Part shown: positions 26,082 to 34,363 of the stretch, in pieces
How positions within the stretch are numbered: position 1 is the first letter of the stretch
Layout: each line of letters begins with the position of its first letter
Position numbers and translations under genes: made by a program
The notes under the pieces: model-generated
Told to the model about the DNA's origin: nothing
What the model saw: only the letters and a program-made list of their open reading frames with translations
Database searches by the model: none
Origin: JANSXG01 sp965652425
Lineage (GTDB): Bacteria > Planctomycetota > Phycisphaerae > Phycisphaerales > UBA1924
Direction: 5' to 3'
Assembly: GCA_965652425.1 (NCBI GenBank)
Contig: CBFGVX010000002.1
Location: forward strand, 1-64,000
DNA length: 64,000 bases

Positions 26082-27302
26082 TCAGCGGCCGCCGCGCTTG
26101 GGCTTGCTCTGAGGTGGCGGGGCCGGCTCGGTTTCTTCGTCGGAACGGCGCGTGCGGAACTCGCCGCTGTCCCCGGCCCCGGGCTCGTTGTTGACGCGGC
26201 CGAAGATCAGCCGCCCGGCGCTGGTCTGCATCGTCGAGGTCACGATGAGCTGCACTTCGCGCCCGATGAAGTCCGCGCCGTTTTCGGCGACGATCATCGT
26301 GCCGTCTTCGAGGTAGCCCACACCCTGTCCCTGCTGCTCGCCGGGCTTGATCAGGTGGACCGACAGCGGCTCGCCGGGGATCACGCTCGGCTTGAGGGCG
26401 TTGGCGAGGTCGTGGATGTTCATCGAGGCGACGCCCTGGATGCTGGCGACGCGCACCAGCCCGGCGTCCGTGGTCATGATCGAGCCGGGCATGAGCTTGC
26501 CCAGCTCGACGAGCATCTGGTCCACATCCTTGCCCGGCACGATGGTCGCATCGATGGTGATGTCCATCCGCGGGTTCTTCTGGAGCTTGCCGAGGATGTC
26601 CAGACCCCGGCGCCCCCGCGCCCGCTTGAGTTTGTCGCCCGAGTCGCTCAGGGTCTGGAGCTCGTCGATCACAAAGCGCGGGACCACCAGCGGCACCTGG
26701 AGCAGCCCGACCTCGGAGATATCGAGGATCCGCCCGTCGATGAGGGCCGAGGTGTCGAGGATGAAGGGCTTGGTGCCCCGGATCTGCTTGGCGAACTCCA
26801 CATAGGGGATGACCAGGCGGAAGTCGTCCTGCGTCTGGAGGATGGTCGAGGCCCCGAGGTACGACAGACCGAGGCCGAGGATGACCTTCACCAGCAGCGA
26901 AACCCGCGCCACGAACGCCTGCTGCTCGGAGGGGGTTCCCGAGTCCAGATAGAAGACATTGACGAAGAAATCGATCAGCAGGCCGAGGAGGATGGTCAGG
27001 ATCAGCCCCGCAAAGGCCCCGAAGAGGATCGCCGAGACCGCGCTGAGTTTCTTGCGGTTGGTCAGGATGTCCAGCCCGGTGACGATGAAAAAGAAGATCG
27101 CCGTGCCGCCCGCCAGCAGCCACCAGTAGTTGCTGAGCTGGATACCCGAACTGGTTTCGGTGGACTCGGAGACGATGCCCAGCGCGACCACCACGCTGAG
27201 CAGGATCACGAAGACGATGCGCAGGTACCCGATCAGGCGGTCGCGCTGCATCTCCTCACGGTCTCGCTCGCGGTTCATCGTTACCGGGCGTTCGCTGTCC
27301 AT
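26082..27302 (-). CDS. PIN/TRAM domain membrane protein (YacL-like)
   Basis: A 406-aa protein with the architecture of Bacillus YacL. Four N-terminal membrane segments (about residues 22-140) are followed by a PIN nuclease-like domain that begins KPFILDTSALIDGRILDI and contains VVPRFVIDELQTLSDSGD, with conserved acidic residues. TDAGLVRVASIQG lies near the domain end. The TRAM domain follows (GQGVGYLEDGTMIVAENGAD). The tail is low complexity and basic. PIN domains cut RNA and TRAM binds it, but the role of YacL proteins is not established. The start at 27302 has GAGG four bases upstream. Confidence 0.88.
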   Translation of the reverse strand: MDSERPVTMNRERDREEMQRDRLIGYLRIVFVILLSVVVALGIVSESTETSSGIQLSNYWWLLAGGTAIFFFIVTGLDILTNRKKLSAVSAILFGAFAGLILTILLGLLIDFFVNVFYLDSGTPSEQQAFVARVSLLVKVILGLGLSYLGASTILQTQDDFRLVIPYVEFAKQIRGTKPFILDTSALIDGRILDISEVGLLQVPLVVPRFVIDELQTLSDSGDKLKRARGRRGLDILGKLQKNPRMDITIDATIVPGKDVDQMLVELGKLMPGSIMTTDAGLVRVASIQGVASMNIHDLANALKPSVIPGEPLSVHLIKPGEQQGQGVGYLEDGTMIVAENGADFIGREVQLIVTSTMQTSAGRLIFGRVNNEPGAGDSGEFRTRRSDEETEPAPPPQSKPKRGGR

Positions 27303-27446
27303 CGATCCTCATTTCCAGCGGGCAAGCCGATTTCCGGCCTCGCCCGGACTATCACGAGCAGGTGTACAGAGTCTATCGGCAGATGATGCGGCAATGGGTT
27401 TCCCCACCGCAGATCACCTACGAACCCACGCTCGCTGGAGGTTCGA

Positions 27447-27452
27447 TACAAT
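27447..27452 (+). promoter_or_regulatory. -10 element for SRP RNA
   Basis: TACAAT lies 27 bases before the SRP RNA 5' stem. The -35 side is weak (ACCCAC at 17-base spacing), so the assignment rests on the -10 and position. Confidence 0.4.
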
Positions 27453-27478
27453 CTCCCGTCCGCGAGTTCGCTCGCATC

Positions 27479-27588
27479 GGTTGGCGGCCGGGCCCGTTGC
27501 ACGGGTGGCTCGTGAATCGGGTCAGGCCTTGATCGGAGCAGCCCTAAGCGGAAGCTGCCCGGTGCCGGCGGTGTCCTGGTCGCCAACC
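27479..27588 (+). ncRNA. ffs: Signal recognition particle 4.5S RNA
   Basis: About 110 bases. The terminal helix is perfect: GGTTGGCG at 27479-27486 pairs with CGCCAACC at 27581-27588. The apical domain contains GGGTCAGGCC, loop TTGATC, GGAGCAGCCC, matching the invariant TCAG and AGCAG internal-loop strands that bind Ffh. The apical loop is not the common GGAA tetraloop. The RNA scaffolds the SRP that targets membrane proteins to the translocon. It lies upstream of dnaX, ybaB and recR, with the DUF429 gene between, an arrangement seen in many bacteria. A T-run follows at 27606. Confidence 0.85.
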
Positions 27589-27611
27589 GAGTCGAGCGGC
27601 TCGCGTTTTTT
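27589..27611 (+). terminator. Probable terminator of SRP RNA
   Basis: A short GC stem (CGAG...CTCG within CGAGTCGAGCGGCTCG) followed by CG and TTTTTT, then CG and TTTTT. The stem is weak but the T-tracts are clear. Confidence 0.5.
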
Positions 27612-27631
27612 CGTTTTTGCCGGGATTGCCC

Positions 27632-28423
27632 ATGGATCGCGTCATCGCCATCGACTGGTCGGGCGCTCTGGCCCGCGACGGGCGGGGCGGCATCGCGCTG
27701 GCCGAGGTCGCGGGCGGGTCTCTGACGCGCCTCGACACCGACCTCTCCCGGACCGAGGCGGTGGATCACCTCATCGCGCTCGATTCCGATGACCGGGTCC
27801 TCGCAGGGATGGATTTCGCCTTCTCCTTCCCATCTTGGTACCTGCACAAGCACGGCTACCGGCGGACGGTGGACTTCTGGCGGGATCTTTCCGGCAAGGG
27901 CGATTCCGGGGCAGAATCCATTCTGGCCCGCTGCGAACCCCCGTTCTGGGGCCGTCCGGGCAAACTCCGGCCGCACGGGCCGGAAGCAGACTGCCGCCGG
28001 ACCACGCTTCAGCATCGCGCCAAACCGGTCTTTCAGATCGGCGGAGCTGGTTCGGTGGGGACCGGATCGCTCCGGGGTATGCCCCATCTGCTGCGCCTGC
28101 GGGACGGTGGCTGGTCGATCTTCCCGTTCGACGACCCCGGCCAACGCACCGCCGTGGAGATCTATACGAGCATTCTCTACCGCTATGCCGGGATTGAATC
28201 GGTCCGCAAGTCCGATCCCGACAGCCGCGCTCGCGCACTCGCGCAGATCCGGGGATGCAAAGTCCCCAAAGCGGCCGAGCGCGAAGCCGCGGCCAACGAG
28301 CACGCCTTCGATGCGCTGACCGCGGTGATCGGGCTGTGGAACTGGACCCGCTCAGAGGCGTTCGCATTCCCCGCTCCCGACCCGACCGATCGGCTGGAAG
28401 GGATGATCTTTCCCCCGACTTGA
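27632..28423 (+). CDS. DUF429 domain-containing protein
   Basis: 263 aa from ATG 27632 (MDRVIAIDWSGA). DUF429 proteins share an RNase H-like fold whose first strand carries the acidic motif seen here (VIAIDWSG). The other matching blocks are VLAGMDFAFSFPSWYL, FQIGGAGSVGTGSLRGMPHL and EHAFDALTAVIGLW, the last with the conserved acidic DA near the C terminus. Function is unknown. It lies between SRP RNA and dnaX on the same strand and ends 54 bases before dnaX, so read-through transcription is possible. Confidence 0.8.
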   Translation: MDRVIAIDWSGALARDGRGGIALAEVAGGSLTRLDTDLSRTEAVDHLIALDSDDRVLAGMDFAFSFPSWYLHKHGYRRTVDFWRDLSGKGDSGAESILARCEPPFWGRPGKLRPHGPEADCRRTTLQHRAKPVFQIGGAGSVGTGSLRGMPHLLRLRDGGWSIFPFDDPGQRTAVEIYTSILYRYAGIESVRKSDPDSRARALAQIRGCKVPKAAEREAAANEHAFDALTAVIGLWNWTRSEAFAFPAPDPTDRLEGMIFPPT

Positions 28424-28477
28424 ACGAACCGTCCGCTCAGCGGCGGATCGCTCGGGGCTTCTCGCTACACTCTAGCC

Positions 28478-30114
28478 ATGGCCTACACCGCCCTTGCCCG
28501 CAGGTACCGTTCGCAGGATTTCGATGAGGTCGTCGGGCAGGAAGCCATTGCGCGGACGCTGAAGAACGCGATCGAGCAGGATCGGGTCGGCCATGCCTAC
28601 TTGTTTGTAGGAACCAGGGGCGTCGGCAAGACCTCGATGGCCCGGATCTTCGCCAAGGCCCTGAACGGGGGGAGTGACGAGGTCAACCAGGCCATCATGG
28701 AAGGGCGCGATACCGATGTCATCGAGATCGACGCCGCGTCAAACCGCAAAGTCGAGGACGCACGCGAACTGATTGCCAACAGCGTCTACCGCCCCCTTCG
28801 CGGCAAGTACAAGATCTACATCATCGACGAAGTCCACATGCTCACCAAGGACGCCTTCAACACCCTGCTGAAGGTGATGGAGGAGCCGCCGGACCATGTG
28901 AAGTTCATCCTCGCGACGACCGAGCCCCACAAGGTGCTTCCGACGATCCAGTCGCGCTGCCAGCGGTTCGACTTCCGCAACATCCCGACGGCCGAGATCG
29001 CCAGGCACCTCGGCGAGGTCGTGTCGCAGGAATCGCTCAAGGCCGAGCCGGATGTCCTCATGGAGATCGCCCGGCTCGCCAGCGGCTCGATGCGCGATGG
29101 GCTCTCGCTGCTCGACCGGCTCATCGCGGCGGTCCCCGAGGGTGAAACCCTCGACAGCGCGGTGCTGGAGCAGGTGCTCGGCCTGCCCGAGCGGACACTC
29201 ATCGCCGACCTCATCGGGGCCGTCGCCGACGGCGACCCGGCCAAGGCGCTCGAGCGCACCGCCACGCTGCTCGAAAAGGGCACCGATCAGGACCAGATGC
29301 TCGATTCGCTGATCCACCACCTGCGCAACCTCATGCTGATCGCCGCCTGTGGCAAAGACAGCCCGCTGGTCGAACTCTCGGGCGAGGCGCGCGAATCGGC
29401 GGCGAAGCTGGCCGAGCGTTTCGACGCCGCCGGGCTTGTCCACCTGATCGCGCTGGTCGAGTCGGTGAAGCGCAACGCCCGCAACAGCTCGACCGCACGG
29501 GCGCTGGTCGACGCGATGGTCGTTCGGATGGCGATGTCCGAGCAGCTCGCCGATGTCGGGCGGCTGCTCGCCGGTGGGGGCGTCCCGGCAAAAAAACGCT
29601 GAGGGCGGGAGCCGAGGCCGCCCGGCCCCGGACCGACCCGCCCAGAACCGACCCGCACGAACCCGCGCCCCAGCGCATTTCCGCACCGGCACCGAGTTCC
29701 CCGGCCCCCGAGCCCAAGCCCGCCCCGCAGCCGAGCGCGAAACCCGCGCCGGTCAAGCTCGACGGCCCGGAACTCTGGCGCCGGATGGGCATCGAGGCCG
29801 AGGTCTCGCCCTCGCTCGCCGCGGTCATGGAGCACCTTTCGGTCGGCTCGTTCGACGGTTCCGAGTGCGCGGTCGTGCTGACCGACCCGACCAAGGAATT
29901 CGGCGCGAAGTCCAAGCTCGAGGCCATGTCCCGCCTCGCCGAGCAGATCACCGGCTCGCCCGTCCGGTTCTCGCTTTCGGTGAAGGCCGGCGAGGCGGCG
30001 GCGCAGGACGAGAGCGTCAGCCGGCACGCCGCGGCGAACCATCCGCTGGTCCGGCAGGCGCAGGAACTCTTCGACGCGCGTATCGTCAGCATCGAACCCG
30101 ACACGGGCGACTGA
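28478..30114 (+). CDS. dnaX: DNA polymerase III subunits gamma (stop at 29602) and tau (via -1 frameshift)
   Basis: The clamp-loader ATPase. In the first frame 374 aa are read to TGA at 29600-29602 (gamma). Walker A is GTRGVGKT at residues 45-52, the Walker B region is YIIDEVHML, and sensor and arginine-finger segments include QSRCQRFDFRN. Seven adenines (29590-29596) followed by a stem-loop allow a -1 slip. Reading then continues in a second frame to 30114, adding a Pro/Ala-rich linker and a conserved C-terminal domain (LWRRMGIEAEV, LVRQAQELFDARIVSIEPD), about 545 aa in all (tau). The four-cysteine zinc loop usual between ALN and DVIEIDAASN is missing; the sequence there is GGSDEVNQAIMEGRDT. 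The frame seen after the slip is too well conserved to be accidental. Confidence 0.92.
29573..29623 (+). promoter_or_regulatory. Programmed -1 frameshift signal in dnaX
   Basis: Three elements line up. GGTGGGGG (29573-29580) is a possible internal Shine-Dalgarno sequence 9 bases upstream. The slippery heptamer A AAA AAA occupies 29590-29596 in zero-frame register. After 6 bases, a stem GGGCGG (29603-29608) pairs with CCGCCC (29618-29623) over a 9-base loop. The zero-frame stop TGA lies just after the slip site. This mirrors the E. coli dnaX arrangement. Transcriptional slippage on the A-run, as in Thermus, is an alternative. Confidence 0.85.
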
Positions 30115-30156
30115 GCCCGGCGTTCCCTACACCCCGAGATTCACCACAGGACGGAT

Positions 30157-30537
30157 ATGTTCGAGAACATGAAAGCCATGGGGGCCATCGCCGGCCTCAT
30201 GAAGAACAAAGAGCGCCTCAAGGAAATGGGCGAGGAGTTCCGCGCCAAGCTGGCGCGGATGTCCGCCGAGGGCTCGGCCGGGGGCGGCGCGGTGCGTGTC
30301 ACGGTGTCCGGCCAGCTGCGCGTGCAGAAGGTCTTCCTCGATCCGGCCGTGGTCGCCGGACTGCAGACCGAGGGCTCGGGCGGCAAGGCGATGGTCGAAT
30401 CGCTCATTCAGGACGCAACCAACGAGGCCATGAGCCGCATGCAGGTCATGGTCGGCGAGGAGGCCCGCAAGATGGCCGAGGAACTCGGCCTGCCGGACAT
30501 GCCCGGACTCCAGAACCTCATCGGCGGCGGGGCGTGA
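30157..30537 (+). CDS. ybaB: YbaB/EbfC family nucleoid-associated protein
   Basis: A 126-aa small DNA-binding protein that forms tweezer-like dimers on DNA. The family features are visible: an N-terminal helix (MFENMKAMGAIAGLMKNKER), a beta region GAVRVTVSGQLRVQKVFLDP and a C-terminal helix LIQDATNEAMSRMQVMVGEE ending in LGLPDMPGL. It lies between dnaX and recR, the classical neighbours, with gaps of 42 and 22 bases, so the three form an operon. Confidence 0.9.
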   Translation: MFENMKAMGAIAGLMKNKERLKEMGEEFRAKLARMSAEGSAGGGAVRVTVSGQLRVQKVFLDPAVVAGLQTEGSGGKAMVESLIQDATNEAMSRMQVMVGEEARKMAEELGLPDMPGLQNLIGGGA

Positions 30538-30559
30538 GCCCGTCCCAAGCGGAGCGATC

Positions 30560-31234
30560 ATGAGCAAACCCGGTCCATCCCGAGGCCCGGCTTCCGGCAC
30601 CACCGGCTACCCCGAGTCCGTGGACCGGCTGCTGTCGGAGTTCGCCAAGCTGCCGGGCATCGGGCGGCGCAGCGCCGAGCGGCTGGCGTTCTTCATCCTC
30701 AAGCAGGAACGCGAGGAGGCGATGAAGCTCGCCAAGGCCATCCACGATGTGAAGACCAAGGTCCGCTACTGCCCCATCAGCTTCAACTTCGCCGACGCCG
30801 ACACCGAGGGCGGCGTGTGCCCGATCAACCTCGACCCCCGGCGCGATCGCTCGCTGGTGCTGGTGGTCGAGCAGCCGCGGGATCTGATCGCCATCGAGGG
30901 CACGGGCATGTTCCGGGGGATTTACCATGTCCTCTTGGGCCGGATCTCGCCGCTGGACGGCGTCGGCCCGGACGACCTGACCATCCCGCAGTTGCTCGAG
31001 CGGGTGGACGACCCCTCGAAGAACGCCGGGGGCGAGAAGATCACGGAAGTGGTTCTGGCGCTGAACCCGACGCTGGAGGGCGACGGCACGGGGCTGTACC
31101 TCGCCGAAGAGCTGCAGAAGCGGGGGGTCAAGGTCAGCCGGCTGGCCCGGGGCCTGCCGTCCGGCTCGCAACTGGAGTACGCCTCGAAGGCCGTGCTGGC
31201 CGACGCGATCGCCGGTCGCCAGGCGATGCAGTAG
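30560..31234 (+). CDS. recR: Recombination protein RecR
   Basis: A 224-aa partner of RecO/RecF in loading RecA. The helix-hairpin-helix KLPGIGRRSAERLAFFILKQ is at residues 30-49. The Toprim part is recognisable: SLVLVVEQPRDLIAIEGTG, GRISPLDGVGPDDL, and LEYASKAVLADAIAGR at the end. The zinc finger is degenerate. Where four cysteines are expected (CxxC...CxxC), the sequence is C71PIS and C87PIN, keeping one cysteine of each pair. The length is slightly above the usual 200 aa because of an N-terminal extension (MSKPGPSRGPASGTTGYPES). Confidence 0.93.
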   Translation: MSKPGPSRGPASGTTGYPESVDRLLSEFAKLPGIGRRSAERLAFFILKQEREEAMKLAKAIHDVKTKVRYCPISFNFADADTEGGVCPINLDPRRDRSLVLVVEQPRDLIAIEGTGMFRGIYHVLLGRISPLDGVGPDDLTIPQLLERVDDPSKNAGGEKITEVVLALNPTLEGDGTGLYLAEELQKRGVKVSRLARGLPSGSQLEYASKAVLADAIAGRQAMQ

Positions 31235-31408
31235 GTCATCTGTGCCGGAAAGTGACGGCGCAGCCATCGCGCCCGGCGGTTTTCCAGCAAGTTCCGTGCC
31301 GCTCTGAGCCGATAGTCGGGTACTGTCTGTTTGTGCCCAGCGGGTGGGTGTTTCGGCGCGGAGTGCGTCGTCCCCGATGGGCCATTTCGGCGGAGCCGAG
31401 AGCCAGCC

Positions 31409-32992
31409 ATGCGCTTCGACACCTCCCAGCACATGAAGCTCGGCCAGCAGATGAAGCTGGCGCCGCGCATGATCCAGTCCATGGAGATCCTCCAGATGTC
31501 CATGCAGGCGCTGGAGGAGCGCATCGAGCAGGAGCTGGAGTCCAATGTCACCCTCGAGACCTTCGAGGCGGGCGTGGATCGCGAATCCATCGAGAAAGAG
31601 CGCGCCCAGGCCGAGCGCGATGACACCGAGCGCGAACGCGAACTCAATGTCGACGGCGACTCCAACAACGCCGACGACTTCGAACGGCTGGACGCCATGG
31701 AGTCCAGTTACGCCGAGGCCTTCGACAACCAGTACGAGGCCTCCTCGTTCACCCGCTCCAGCGACTACGAGCCCGGCACCTACTCCAGGGCCCGCATGGC
31801 CGGCGAGCGCGATGCCAAGATGGACGCGATGGCCAACACCGAGGCCCGCCCCGTCTCGCTGACCGACCAGCTCCTGGAACAGTGGGCCTTCGCCGAGGTC
31901 GATGAGGATGTCGCCGAGGCCGGGAAGGTGCTCATCGGCGCGATCGACGACGACGGCTACATCCGCCAGGACCTCGCCGAGATCGCCGACACCGGGCCGC
32001 GCGATCCGTCCGGCAAGCCGCTGTTCACCGAGGAAGCCCTCGCCCGCGCCCTCGAATACCTCCAGCAGGAGCTCGACCCCGCCGGGCTCGGCGCCCGCGA
32101 CACGCGCGAGTGCCTGCTGCTCCAGCTCGACGCCATGGAGCGAGGCAGCTCCCTCTCCGGCCAACGCGGCGACCTCTCCGACGAGGACATCGAGCGCATG
32201 CGCACGCTCATCGCCGACCACCTCGACGACCTCGTGCACAACCGCATCCCACAGGTCGCCAAGCGCAGCGGCCTGACGATCGACGAGATCAAGGGCGCGA
32301 TCGAGCACATGCGCCGGCTGGTCATCAACCCCGGGCGCTCGCTCGTCGAGGAGAGCTCGCCCTCGATCGTGCCCGACGCCATCGTCGAGTACGACGACGA
32401 CTCGGACACCTACATCAGTTACCTCACCGAGGGCCGCCTGCCGAACCTGCGCCTCAACCGCGAGTACGCGATGATGGCCAAGGACCGCCAGCTCCCCAAG
32501 ACCGACCGCGAGTTCATCCGCACGAACCTCTCGAACGCGCAGTGGCTCATCGACGCCATCAACCAGCGCCAGAACACGCTGCTGCGCGTCATCAAGGCCG
32601 TGGTCGCCGCGCAGCGGGACTTCTTCGACATGGGCCCCCAGGCCCTCAAGCCGCTGCCGATGACGCAGGTGGCCGACCAGCTCGGCATCCATGTCGCGAC
32701 CGTGTCCCGCGCGGTCGCGGGCAAGCACCTCCAGACGCCCCGCGGCATCTTCGCGCTCCGCAAGTTCTTCACCGGCGGCACGCAGACCGACGAGGGCGAG
32801 GATGTCTCCTGGGACGCCATCAAGGCCGCGCTGCAGGAAGTCATCGACGCCGAGGACAAGAAGAAACCGCTGTCCGACGAGGCGATCGTGAAGGCGCTCA
32901 AGGACAAGGGCATCGAGATCGCCCGGCGTACGGTGGCAAAGTATCGGGGGCAGCTGGATATCCCGCCTGCGCGGATGCGACGCGAGTTTTAA
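31409..32992 (+). CDS. rpoN: RNA polymerase sigma-54 factor
   Basis: About 527 aa from ATG 31409. It directs core polymerase to -24/-12 promoters and needs enhancer-binding ATPases. Region I is canonical (MKLGQQMKLAPRMIQSMEIL). An acidic region II follows (ERDDTERERELNVDGDSNNA). The core-binding domain begins near residue 150, and the HTH segment is PLPMTQVADQLGIHVATVSR. The RpoN box is ARRTVAKYRGQLDIPPA, which matches the diagnostic ARRTVAKYRE form closely. It lies 174 bases after recR. No enhancer-binding protein is present in the window. Confidence 0.95.
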   Translation: MRFDTSQHMKLGQQMKLAPRMIQSMEILQMSMQALEERIEQELESNVTLETFEAGVDRESIEKERAQAERDDTERERELNVDGDSNNADDFERLDAMESSYAEAFDNQYEASSFTRSSDYEPGTYSRARMAGERDAKMDAMANTEARPVSLTDQLLEQWAFAEVDEDVAEAGKVLIGAIDDDGYIRQDLAEIADTGPRDPSGKPLFTEEALARALEYLQQELDPAGLGARDTRECLLLQLDAMERGSSLSGQRGDLSDEDIERMRTLIADHLDDLVHNRIPQVAKRSGLTIDEIKGAIEHMRRLVINPGRSLVEESSPSIVPDAIVEYDDDSDTYISYLTEGRLPNLRLNREYAMMAKDRQLPKTDREFIRTNLSNAQWLIDAINQRQNTLLRVIKAVVAAQRDFFDMGPQALKPLPMTQVADQLGIHVATVSRAVAGKHLQTPRGIFALRKFFTGGTQTDEGEDVSWDAIKAALQEVIDAEDKKKPLSDEAIVKALKDKGIEIARRTVAKYRGQLDIPPARMRREF

Positions 32993-33049
32993 ATTACACT
33001 GCCGCACGGCTAGATCGACCATGTACCTGCAATAGGACTTTTACGGACA

Positions 33050-34186
33050 GTGTCAGATCCGAAGAATCAGCACTATGTGCCGCAGTTTTATCTGAGGAAC
33101 TTCTCCCTGAACGGGGCAAGTATTAGCGTAGTGCTCGTTCCGTCTGGAAAGCTAATTCCAGTCGCATCTATCAGCGGTCAATGCCAGCGTAAGTATATGT
33201 ATGGAGACGATCAGGGCATCGAATCGATGCTTAGTAATATAGAGTCAATGACCGCGCCCGTATTTTCGAAAATTGTGAAAGCTCCAGATAACTTTTTATT
33301 CGACACTTCGGCGAAATTGACGCTTGCCGTGTTTATAGCAACACTCGGTTCTCGTACGCAGTATTCAGAGCAGCAGTTTTCTGACTTTATGGGTTGGAAT
33401 GATCCTGATGTGGTAGCACGAGAAATCGGTGAATTTGGCGAAGTTATACCTTCGCCGAAAAGAGAAAACTCGATCAATCCAGCAGAACTGGTCGCCATGT
33501 CAACGATCTACTATCCAATGCTGTTGGATCTCGAATTCGCCTTGATCTGCAACGAGACAAGCGAGGAATTTGTCACAAGCGATCATCCTGTTGTCAGATA
33601 CAACCAGCTGATGGAATTTGACCGAGAGGGTGGGAGTCATTCTGGCTGGGCCTGGAAAGGACTCCAGATTTTTCTTCCAATATCACATCGCATCTGCCTG
33701 TTCTTATACGATGCATCGGTCTATAAGGTGTCCGGACGCACCGGATCGATCGTTCGAACGAGCCGTCCGATGGACATACGAGAAATGAATACTTTGCAGG
33801 CATCGTCTGCGCAGAATGCGATGTACGTTCGAGATAACATAGAATGCGCGGTCGCGGCACTGGAAAGATCAAAAAATTATAGAACAGATTACACGTCTAC
33901 AGCAGCACGATTTAGGCTAAACGAAGATTCCGAGCTAGTCAGGGTTTCGAAATCTGATATCAAGACAAATCTATCTCTGTCTTTCGTCTCGATTCGACGG
34001 AAGGCTATGGAGTGGCGTAGCAGCATCATTTTGGCGCGTCGACGATCGGTTGTCTACATGCGAAATCCAGAGTTTGTTGAAGAGCATGCGGAATTCACTG
34101 CATTGGTGCGAGCCGGGCGTTACGCGCCCGGTGACTTCTTCAAGTTCAAGCGAGACAGGAATGAATCACGCCCAAGGGACGACTGA
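33050..34186 (+). CDS. DUF4238 domain-containing protein, probably acquired
   Basis: 378 aa from a GTG. The N terminus NQHYVPQFYLRNFSLNG is the DUF4238 hallmark. VTSDHPVVRYN is the second conserved block, and LPISHRICLFLYD the third. DUF4238 proteins are accessory proteins of unknown function, widespread on variable islands. The gene is conspicuously AT-richer than all neighbours, with A/T-ending codons throughout (for example ATAGAGTCAATG), and has no operon partners. It is therefore probably a recent acquisition between rpoN and the ABC permease. The ribosome site is poor. Confidence 0.8.
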   Translation: MSDPKNQHYVPQFYLRNFSLNGASISVVLVPSGKLIPVASISGQCQRKYMYGDDQGIESMLSNIESMTAPVFSKIVKAPDNFLFDTSAKLTLAVFIATLGSRTQYSEQQFSDFMGWNDPDVVAREIGEFGEVIPSPKRENSINPAELVAMSTIYYPMLLDLEFALICNETSEEFVTSDHPVVRYNQLMEFDREGGSHSGWAWKGLQIFLPISHRICLFLYDASVYKVSGRTGSIVRTSRPMDIREMNTLQASSAQNAMYVRDNIECAVAALERSKNYRTDYTSTAARFRLNEDSELVRVSKSDIKTNLSLSFVSIRRKAMEWRSSIILARRRSVVYMRNPEFVEEHAEFTALVRAGRYAPGDFFKFKRDRNESRPRDD

Positions 34187-34246
34187 TTGGTAGCGTGGTG
34201 CGTAGGGTGCCGCCACCCAACCCCCTCAACCCGGTAGTCTGTAGCC

Positions 34247-34360
34247 ATGAAGAAACTCACCTCCACCGTCGCTCTGTGCGCTGTCTGCGCGTCCGCCAGT
34301 GTCCAAACCGCCGCGGCGGAGCCGCCGTCGGACTTCATCGTCTTACCCGACATGCGTTGA
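34247..34360 (+). CDS. Tiny exported peptide or gene remnant (37 aa)
   Basis: MKKLTSTVALCAVCASASVQ opens a 37-residue frame that is nearly all signal peptide, leaving only about 13 mature residues (EPPSDFIVLPDMR) before a TGA. It ends four bases before the convergent permease stop at 34364. It may be the 5' stub of a truncated secreted protein or a genuine microprotein. There is no family match. Confidence 0.35.
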   Translation: MKKLTSTVALCAVCASASVQTAAAEPPSDFIVLPDMR

Positions 34361-34363
34361 GCC

